Source: Zygnema cylindricum
Taxonomy: Eukaryota; Streptophyta; Zygnematophyceae; Zygnematales; Zygnemataceae
Direction: 5' to 3'
NCBI GenBank assembly: GCA_037447655.1
Contig: JBBHKE010003190.1
Span: 677,424-723,398 of the forward strand
Length of the DNA: 45,975 nucleotides
In this document: piece after piece, positions 32,607-45,975 of the stretch
Position numbering within the stretch: the stretch's first letter is position 1
How the letters are laid out: each line of letters starts with the position of its first letter
The notes under the pieces: model-generated
Databases searched by the model: none
What the model saw: the letters and a program-made list of their open reading frames with translations, nothing else
Told to the model about the DNA's origin: nothing
Made by a program: the position numbers and the translations under genes

Positions 32607-32793
32607 GGCATTTGCGCCCCATTGGCCGACCTTGCGGCGGTGGATCGGCGATCGTCGGATGCGGCGACGAGAACACGTCCGTGGGCGACGCCTTGGCTGC
32701 CTGGGAGACTGACACGTGGCAGCTGAGGAGAAGCACTGCCGGCAAAACAAGACAAGCGAACCGACAAATGCCAGCTGTCACAGCCAGCCTCAT
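20422..32793 (-). CDS. Secreted G8 / beta-helix protein, CEMIP/TMEM2-like, 28 exons
   Basis: Predicted exons in coding order: 32631-32793, 32073-32232, 31719-31941, 31155-31359, 30671-30856, 30352-30521, 30078-30222, 29759-29855, 29431-29578, 29196-29251, 28798-28998, 28003-28093, 27787-27849, 27354-27619, 26819-27118, 26467-26628, 25685-25824, 24866-25077, 24470-24642, 24137-24204, 23815-23941, 23282-23494, 22812-22993, 22145-22359, 21529-21675, 21146-21239, 20815-20984, 20422-20676. All junctions are GT-AG and in phase, giving 1543 residues ending in TGA. Layout: signal peptide (about 1-32), G8 domain (about 55-180), right-handed beta-helix (about 185-635) with GRYSLHFHVAG and NTSGHCFMLEEGSEVNNTFI, Cys-bearing region (637-880), then three beta-sandwich-like modules with two MopE-like motifs. 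CEMIP and TMEM2 act in hyaluronan binding or cleavage. Here only an extracellular glycan-related role can be inferred. The start is chosen for the signal peptide. A CAG five bases before the ATG could be a 5'-UTR intron acceptor. Confidence 0.85.
20757..20810. repeat. GA-rich tract in intron 27
   Basis: GGGAGAGG / GAGAGA purine run between exons 27 and 28. On the coding strand it is a pyrimidine tract. Confidence 0.85.
21529..22993 (-). other. C-terminal module B (exons 23-25)
   Basis: Residues about 1190-1371. It shows VSEWGMGQAPLGFNGY, then AIIYVNGMELFRTNMPDGP and VNWIAAEVHLAWRWENQFAF. The last two are the same landmarks as in modules A and C. It contains a four-Cys insertion around NCCNLQWIYYPCTSC not seen in the other copies. 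Exon 24 uses CTTTAAAG|GTCAGC as donor. Confidence 0.65.
23282..24204 (-). other. MopE-like metal-binding motifs and start of module B (exons 20-22)
   Basis: Exon 20 gives LPEICDGLDNNFNG, completed across the junction by KIDEG of exon 21. Exons 21-22 give PEICNGVDDDCDGAVDNG. Both match the repeated C-(D/N)-G-(L/V)-D-(N/D)-(D/N)-x-(D/N)-G-x-(I/V)-D-(E/N)-G motif of MopE-type secreted metal-binding proteins. The first copy has Phe where Cys is usual. Between them are six Cys in about 40 residues. Exon 22 then leads into module B with TGWSYYDKGGDLDE. Confidence 0.7.
23530..23780. repeat. CT-rich tract in intron 21
   Basis: About 250 bp of CTCTCTCC / CCTCCCTCTC in a 320-bp intron. Coding frames over it on either strand are artefacts. 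Confidence 0.85.
24470..25824 (-). other. C-terminal module A (exons 17-19)
   Basis: Residues about 879-1053. It contains WLYVDDGLERAPTFYN, TTGWKTGVAPIGF, the strand pair VVVYLNNQEIIRAGMP and RNVIAIEQHV. The pattern W-x-Y-x-D...W-x-x-G-x-x-P-x-G...V-Y-x-N-x-x-E-x-x-R...N-x-I-A-x-E-x-H recurs in modules B and C. Such modules are seen in bacterial and algal secreted proteins and look like a carbohydrate-binding-type beta-sandwich, but I cannot assign a Pfam name. Confidence 0.65.
25140..25600. repeat. Degenerate GAACATT(GA) minisatellite in intron 17
   Basis: Dozens of short units of the form GAACATTGAACATTGA / GGACATTGGACATCGA fill most of the intron between exons 17 and 18. On the minus strand they give a repetitive Cys/Met/Phe-containing frame that is not a gene. 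A smaller tract of the same kind (CCAATGTCCAATGTCC, GATGTTCGATGTCC) lies in intron 1 at 32355-32410. Confidence 0.85.
25825..26466. other. Intron 16 with distinct composition and a short plus-strand frame
   Basis: At 642 bp it is longer than neighbouring introns and richer in CG dinucleotides (GATTCGCGAC, GCGGCCGCG). An 84-codon plus-strand frame (25906-26160) runs through it but has no recognised domain. It may be an old insertion. No clear terminal repeats were found. Confidence 0.4.
28094..28797. other. Intron 11
   Basis: 704 bp with no supported exon. It holds a tandem TTTCCCTTCACTCTC(T)CTGGAGT duplication (about 28157-28206) and a strong hairpin at 28279-28306. Confidence 0.5.
29015..29174. 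repeat. 80-bp tandem duplication in intron 10
   Basis: Copies 29015-29094 and 29095-29174 both begin ACAGATGTCAGCGTGAAAA and end GAATTTTGTTTTTTCTG, with only a few differences. This points to a fairly young duplication. Confidence 0.95.
29431..31359 (-). other. Right-handed beta-helix region (exons 4-9)
   Basis: Residues about 183-499. Exon 4 has WPVGGEIVVVSTDYQRKQAE, the stretch after G8 in CEMIP/TMEM2 (G-D-E-I-V-x-A-S-T-D-x-x-x-x-Q-A-E). Exon 6 has FIEGVEFLKMGQQGNLGRYS then LHFHVAG. Exon 7 has HASHSITVESNIAYNTSGHC. Exon 8 has ISHATNNFIQNVAAGSA. Exon 9 has SPLGEYSGNTAHSNGAFGF. The succession of Asn-rich turns and conserved His (HFH, SGH, AHSN) follows the family pattern. Exon 9's acceptor (AAGTTAG|AGGG) was chosen because it alone keeps phase. 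Confidence 0.82.
31030..31105. repeat. GA-rich tract in intron 4
   Basis: GGGGAGAGAGAGAGGGAGAGAG purine run; no coding meaning. Confidence 0.85.
31719..32232 (-). other. G8 domain (exons 2 and 3)
   Basis: Residues about 55-182. Visible features are RWSNASTWPSGIVPG, VVPPGVAILLDVPNVTLGLL, the repeated short beta strands, and VEGQLSVGTPAQQFLHKITF. G8 domains (named for eight conserved Gly) are found in CEMIP, TMEM2 and PKHD1-like proteins next to beta-helices. Exon 3 ends at GCTATC|GTATGG and exon 4 starts VGGQVRLHG. Confidence 0.85.
31945..32066. repeat. GA microsatellite in intron 2
   Basis: Nearly perfect GAGAGA run, about 32010-32060, within a purine-rich intron bounded by exons 2 and 3. 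Confidence 0.9.
32536..32606. repeat. TA microsatellite plus poly-T in intron 1
   Basis: Alternating ATATAT from about 32538 to 32592 followed by a poly-T run to about 32606, just 3' of the exon 1 donor. Confidence 0.95.
32631..32793 (-). other. Exon 1: signal peptide
   Basis: The first 54 codons start MRLAVTAGICRFACLVLPAV, a basic n-region and a long hydrophobic core ending near SVSQA-AKA, a typical cleavage site. The donor is CAAG|GTCGGC. Reading through instead of splicing runs into poly-Lys and the TA microsatellite, which supports the splice. The G left over joins GA of exon 2 to give Gly. Confidence 0.8.
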
Positions 32794-34624
32794 TTCGCCT
32801 GCGAATCAGTAAAAAGTAAAACTTTGCGCCGCCTTAAAATTGGAATTTTCCACACTTTTTATGAATAGACTTCGAATGCTTCTTCCTAACCTCTTTCGAG
32901 TCTGTCCTTTTAAAATCCTTTCTTCTCTCTCTCTCTCTCTCGTGTTGTCCCCTCTCAACTCTCTCTCTCTCTCCCTCTCTCTCCCTCTTTGTTTGCTTTG
33001 TCCTCTCTAACACTTCCTTTTCGATGACATGGAAGGACGAGTTCCGGTGCACTCTTATAGTGGCCGGCTGTGACGTGACACTGCTCCTCACACGTGGCAT
33101 GATGAAGCGGCGTGTACGGCGGAGGCAGATTCGGTCCTTGTGTACGGACAGAGATATAATGACGCAGTTGTGACTTTTGTACTTGGGCGGTCGCGCCGAA
33201 ATGGCATCCACGAGGCGCCACCAGCGATGCATTAAATGCCTTTGTCCGTACTGTTTTTGTCCATGTGTACGGATGGCTGTGGCAGTTACGTCCGATTTAA
33301 GATTCGGTACAGCTGTCAGATGGCCCGCATTCAAACGCTGCGAGATTTTCTGGTAGAAGGCGCACTAAGGACAAAAGGCTCATTTGTTATTGTGGATCGT
33401 ATTTTACTGTTTTTGAAAATGTGCGAAAACGATTTTGTCAGTTACTTCCCGTGTTAAGCCTTAGGACCGGTGTCAGATGGCTCGCCAATGAAAGCTGCGA
33501 GATTTTCTGGTCGAAGGACTACAAAACGACAAAAAGGTTTGACAATTGTCGTAACGGTCGTCTCATTGTAGCCACGTCGAGTTGAAAGTTGAAACTCTAT
33601 TTGTCAAGGATTCTTGAGCCATAATTACACGACACTCTTGAGATTGCGTCGAGAATCTCGGCCATATCTCATGTTTGTGGCTGACGTCCTCTCCACGTGT
33701 GGAGGAACACCTGGAGTAATGTTGCGGATTGATGGCTATCGGTGAGAGGATTTTATTGCCTACAGCGAATTGGCCACAGGCCACGTGACGGCGTATTAGA
33801 GCGCGACCTAACAGTGCCACGCCGCATCGCGTTCCAGTTCCGAAGGACGCACGTGATTGGCGGATGCTGCTGCTGCGACATCGCAGATTGCGACGGGGCG
33901 AATGTTCCACGAGAGGGCGAGTTCCGCGGAGGACGCAGTTAGGTGCAATGCGAATGCGCGCCTCAGTTCGCTGAGCGCCTTTGTCACATCGGTTCGCTGT
34001 TGGGATTTGTTCGCCTCAGTTGGCGTCTGTCTTTACATTTGTGCACGCCAGTTTTAGTTCGGTGTAGTACTCTCGTACTTTGGTATAGTTGCAGTTGTCC
34101 CTTCCTGATTGGCCCGCATTTGTATTATAGTATTGTACTTAATTCGTTGTTGTTCAAATCGTGCGATTTTTTAGTTTTTTCCGACTTCTACGTATAATTC
34201 GTTACTTTTGAAAAATAGCTAACAAACGCAGAGTACTTTCTGTCCGGTAAACTGAACGGGAAATTTACGGAGTTGTACTGTATTTACGGAAATGTACGGA
34301 CTTTTACGAAAAGACTCGTTGCACTTCTTAGTATTTTGTGTCAGGTAAAGAAATTTTACGGGAAATGTTTGGAATTTTACAGAAATGTACGAAATTTTAC
34401 CGGAAATGTACGGACTTTTACGAAAGAGACGTTGCAGTGTTGCACCGTTTGCGCGCGGTAAGTTTGAATTATGTACGATCGTACGGAAATTTTTTACATG
34501 TCAAAATAGTACGGATACAAAATCATTAAAGATTTTAACGATTTTTTCAAATCGTTCAATGCGTTACTTACGTATAATTCGCGCGATTGAATCGTGAGTA
34601 AAATACGGTTTGAACAACTATGAC
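32794..34624. other. Upstream region of the G8 gene (promoter not resolved)
   Basis: No supported gene. CT microsatellites lie at 32920-32990. A diverged duplication is visible: GTCAGATGGC(C/T)CG...GCTGCGAGATTTTCTGGT(A/C)GAAGG at 33313-33360 and 33470-33515. From 34190 to 34440 there are repeated TTTACGGAAATGTACGGA-type units. No convincing TATA box placement can be given. Minus-strand frames here (for example 32834-33334) run into low-complexity sequence. Confidence 0.45.
34240..34440. repeat. ACGGAAATGTACGGACTTTTACG-type repeats
   Basis: Imperfect units with the pattern TTTACGG(A/G)AATGTACGGACTTTTACGAAA(A/G)GA occur at least three times, including a near-copy of about 70 bp (34290-34325 and 34400-34435). 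Confidence 0.65.
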
Positions 34625-34627
34625 TTA

Positions 34628-35595
34628 GGGCACTTTCCCATGTGCTAAAGTTACAGTTATTTTTTTTTCGTTTTCCTCTATAACTTGGAAAACAACGAGA
34701 AAATACGCAACCGTACCAAAAAATTGAAATTACCACCGTACAAGTTGCGTTACCTTGAAACTTTAACTGTACTGCAATTTGTCGTCTAGCGCGATGCAGT
34801 TTGTCGTTTAGCGCGTTTCGACCCACTTTCGCGTCCTTCTGGCTCATCTTCAAACTTTATATAAAATCACCTCGCGAGGTTATTTTTAACAAAGTTCCAC
34901 GACGTGGGCGAATATGCATATGATTTCGCACGCGACGGCGGTTTTTTACAATTTTTGTGCGCGGAGTACCCAAAAAAAAAAACCTACTCCACATTTCCAG
35001 CCTGCGCGAGACTTTTTGTCCGTGCGCTTTTTTGCGTACAGTAACCGTGGAGGGGGTCTCAACCAACGGACGCCATTTCGCAAAAGCGAAGTCCGTGAAA
35101 GCGCCTCCCTCTCTCCCCTTCTCCCACTAACGCATATATCTCACAATTCTTGCAATGAAAAAAGGCAAGAAAGGTATCAAGTGAAAGATCTCTAAAAAAT
35201 ATTTCTTTTGGCTATCTTTTAGCTTATCTTGATGGCAAGTAGAGTGAGAACGGACGATAAAACAAAATCGGGAAACCATGGCGGAATGTTTTAGATTCAG
35301 TGACGTCGACGCTATCATGAGTGAGCGTGACGTCAAAATGTCACAAACCCTAAACATCTACAATGTCACAAGTAGCTAGACGTCTACAAACGTCGATATT
35401 TTGTAAACGTCATCAATTGTCGCAAGTTTTGTAGTCGTCTACAAACCGTCACAAATTACACCCACGTCTACATCTGTCACGATCTAAAGTAACGATTTGA
35501 TTTTTTTACATACGAATGCTCTGAAAGTAGTACGGAGAATCTTCGCTAAAAACAAAGTTACAAGACTAAAGTTTCGGTTACATGGGAAAGTGCCC
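34628..35595. mobile_element. Harbinger-like non-autonomous TIR element, copy 2
   Basis: Perfect 16-bp inverted repeats GGGCACTTTCCCATGT / ACATGGGAAAGTGCCC, flanked by TTA on both sides (34625-34627 and 35596-35598). TTA is the favoured PIF/Harbinger target. The interior matches 17534-18370 (same CTATAACTT, GTACAAGTTGCGTTAC, TTTTTGTGCGC(A/G)(G/C)AGTACC and palindrome). A region of ACGTCTACA-type repeats (about 35310-35480) is extra relative to copy 1. No transposase is encoded. Confidence 0.85.
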
Positions 35596-35649
35596 TTAAT
35601 TTGGTCTGACTTGATTTTTCTATTGTTTTCCACGGAAACTTCTCGCCAG

Positions 35650-36229
35650 CCGTGTGCCCATGTGTTCAAGTAAGGGTTTTTTCTCGTCGTTTTCCTAGAA
35701 AATGGGACTTGCAACAAAAAAATCTTATGAAAAATGGGCAAGAACCAAAGTACATTTCGCGTCCTCTTTAAACTTCAAGCGTACTCCAATTTGGCGTTAT
35801 TATCCTTTCGACCCACTTCCAACTCATCTCACACTTGTACTTAAATCACCTCCCGAGGTGATTTTAATAGAAGTAATAGCCGATTGACGAATACCAAAGC
35901 AATATTGCACGCGTGAAACGTCTTCGAATTTTTTTGCACGAGGAAGAGTACACGCTATTTTTTTCCCTGCTCGTCACGCGCATGTACGTACGAAATTGAC
36001 AAGAATGTAAAAAAAAAGAAATCGTTGAAGTCTCACCCCTCCACTTTCATTCATGGGTCCTTTGCAAAAGTTTACGCTGTCCTCGTCTCCCCCTCTCTTT
36101 CTCACTCGACCGCTCCTCTTTCTCTCTTCTCTAACTGAAATGCAACAATAATAATATCAAATGAAAGATTTTTTTTTTATTTTTTTTTATATTTTTGGTC
36201 TTAGTTTGATTTGTGATGGGAAAGTGCAT
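35650..36229. mobile_element. Harbinger-like element, diverged copy 3
   Basis: It shares with copies 1 and 2, in order, TTCTCGTCGTTTTCCTAGAA, TTCGCGTCCT, the palindrome AAATCACCTCCCGAGGTGATTTT (35847-35869), a TTTTTTGCACGAGGAAGAGTAC box and the right-end motif ATGGGAAAGTGC. Ends are eroded and no target duplication is clear. It lies head-to-tail with copy 2. Confidence 0.55.
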
Positions 36230-36239
36230 GTCTTCACCC

Positions 36240-37680
36240 AATGTAATGTTATAGAAAATTTTCAATCTCGATGGGACAACAAGTTCGTTCGTAGTCTAAC
36301 GGCCGACCAACAACATTTCCAACAAAATTCTAGAGATCAACGTGAGCACTTCCCCGCTAACTGAGAGCAAAAACAATTTGCAATGGCACAAGCATTGGGA
36401 GGGGTGCAAGAGGGCGAGTAGGTCATCGACTTTGGCGCATCAGCACACGTGTCGAAGTCGTCACTTGTTTGGGAGTCTCCAACCCACTTCTCCAATCAAA
36501 ATCCATTTCAGTGATGTTAGGAGTGTTGAATCCAACGCAAAATGGAGGGTCTCACTCATGTTGAATGTTGCGGGAAAAGCTGTGAAAAAAATGCTAGAAG
36601 ATGTCTTGCTTGTCCCAGGTTTCAGATTGAATTTTTTCTTTACTTTAGTGATAGAAACGAATGGATTCAGAAATCAATCTAAAAATGGGCAAAAAAGATT
36701 CAAAACTTTATTTGAAAATGGATGGCAAAAAATGGATAGATAACTTTATGTGAAAGTGGAAAGCAGACAATCGGTAAGAATGGGAAAATAGGTGCAGAGG
36801 GGTTTAGAGGAGAAAACAATTTGTAACAGTTGAGTCTTGCAAATGAAATTGAAAGTGGTGTTTTATACTCAAGTGTCATTAATGATTGTGACAAATGGCA
36901 TAATAGGCTAGGCCATGTGATAAAGAAAAAAGGTTAACCAAAAAATGATTGAAGGCATAACACAAACAAAAACCAAGGTCAAATGTATGTGATGGTTGTA
37001 CAATAGGAAAAATTCATAAGGTGCCATTCCCATGAGAGACGTCACAAAAGTAAGTAGACGGGTGTTCAAACTAATCCATTTGGATGTATGGGGGGCAACT
37101 AGGGTTATAGGTTGTCTCAGATGTATGCTCACCTTGAATCACACACACACTAACAACAACAACACTGCTAGCAACTGTTCTTTATTCTCCAAAGCTTCCT
37201 TATTCTCCAAAGCAAAATGGTGTTGTAAAGTCTAACAGAATGCTAGAACAATGTTAGATGATATAAACATGGATTTAAAATTTTGGGCAATGGCAAAAGC
37301 TATGAATTGTGCAACTTATTTCAGAAACAAGTTAGAAACAAAGGCAATTAAAGATAAAGCTCCTTATGAAATGTGGACAAGACAGGAGCCAAGTGTAGGA
37401 CACTTCAAAGTTTTTGGGAATCATATTTTTATCTTAGATAACGATCCGCAGAAGTGAAAGCTAATGCCGAAAGTCATAGTAGGGTTGTTTTTAAGATATG
37501 ATGATTGTCACTCCAAAGGGTACAGAGTGTATGACACAAAGAGAAATAAAGAGAAATAAAGTCTTAACCAGGAACATCGTATTAAAAGATGAGGGAAAGG
37601 AGTGGATGTATTTAATCTGCATGCAGATGAGAAAGAACATCGAAGTTTCGGTTATATCTTGCCGAGGAAATTACATTAGA
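36240..37680 (+). pseudogene. Degenerate Ty1/copia pol fragment (protease to integrase)
   Basis: Plus-strand pieces: VIDFGASAHVSKSS (protease, usual D-S-G-A, about 36422), KMLEDVLLVPGFRLNFFF, KWHNRLGHVIKK (pre-integrase, about 36900), HLDVWGAT (integrase first Asp, about 37080), PKQNGVVKSNRML (usual Q-Q-N-G-V-x-E-R-x-N, Glu lost) and DKAPYEMWTRQEPSVGHFKV (integrase C-terminal). Many frameshifts and stops separate them. No RT, RNase H or LTRs are visible, so this is a truncated relic. It is not the same copy as the minus-strand element at 2150-15088. Confidence 0.85.
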
Positions 37681-37779
37681 ATTGAATGGACAATCATTAA
37701 CATTTCATTTTTAAACATTTATATTACAAACCGCGAAAGTCACCGAGAAAAGTGACACTGAATAACTTACTCAAATAAA

Positions 37780-45840
<8,061 letters not shown>

Positions 45841-45975
45841 CTGTAAAAAAAAAAGATAAAAAATAGGAGCTGATTATTCCCCATTTCTGTATATATTTTG
45901 TTTTCGGAGAGCTGTACAATATAGAATAATTTTGACTCTCTCAATATTATCCTTTAAACCACTGTATGAAAGGAA

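Noticed and set aside
32511-32793. Frames with poly-Ile-Tyr tails extending exon 1
   Set aside because: They read through the exon 1 donor into a TA microsatellite. Splicing at CAAG|GTCGGC joins in phase to the G8 domain.
32834-33334. 166-codon minus-strand frame upstream of the G8 gene
   Set aside because: It ends in Arg/Glu low-complexity sequence from a CT microsatellite and has no domain. It might lie in the 5' UTR but is unlikely to be a gene.

Overview
This looks like eukaryotic nuclear DNA from the plant lineage (Streptophyta). The evidence is a many-exon gene structure with GT-AG introns, a plant-style receptor-like Ser/Thr kinase, and LTR retrotransposons of both plant types, one of them a chromodomain Ty3/gypsy element primed by the usual plant initiator-Met tRNA site. 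The intron-dense genes, heavy repeat load and a G8/beta-helix (CEMIP/TMEM2-like) gene suggest a streptophyte alga or early land plant rather than a flowering plant. I cannot name the species from sequence alone.

Left third (1-16527): nested retroelements. A roughly 0.3 kb direct repeat (1-310 and 16250-16527) brackets the block. Inside it lies a minus-strand Ty1/copia element (2150-15088) with two diverged LTRs, a polypurine tract and pol, but no gag. A plus-strand Ty3/gypsy chromovirus (3464-11637) has inserted into its RNase H coding sequence, leaving a near-perfect 5-bp target duplication. The gypsy element has LTRs, PBS, gag, protease, RT, RNase H, integrase and a chromodomain remnant, plus an unexplained sense-strand coding region (8643-9911) between pol and the 3' LTR. 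All its reading frames are broken.

Middle-left (16528-20421): a GACA/GACT simple-sequence array split by two TIR elements with 3-bp target duplications (17534-18370 and 18634-19307), another TIR element (16684-17159) and an AAT-rich tract.

Centre (20422-32793, minus strand): one host gene that I could resolve into 28 exons, all phase-compatible with GT-AG borders. It encodes a 1543-residue predicted secreted protein: signal peptide, G8 domain, right-handed beta-helix of the CEMIP/TMEM2 type, a Cys-containing middle, then three copies of a beta-sandwich-like module with two MopE-like CDGxD metal-binding motifs between the first two. This is the most interesting feature in the window.

Right (32794-45975): an intergenic region with duplications and two or three copies of the same Harbinger-like non-autonomous transposon found at 17.5 kb. 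It is followed by a decayed plus-strand copia fragment (36240-37680) and the 3' part of a minus-strand receptor-like kinase gene (37780 to beyond the window end) with one transmembrane segment and an apparently intact catalytic domain. The two host genes share orientation and no obvious pathway. A link through the cell surface or extracellular matrix is only a speculation.
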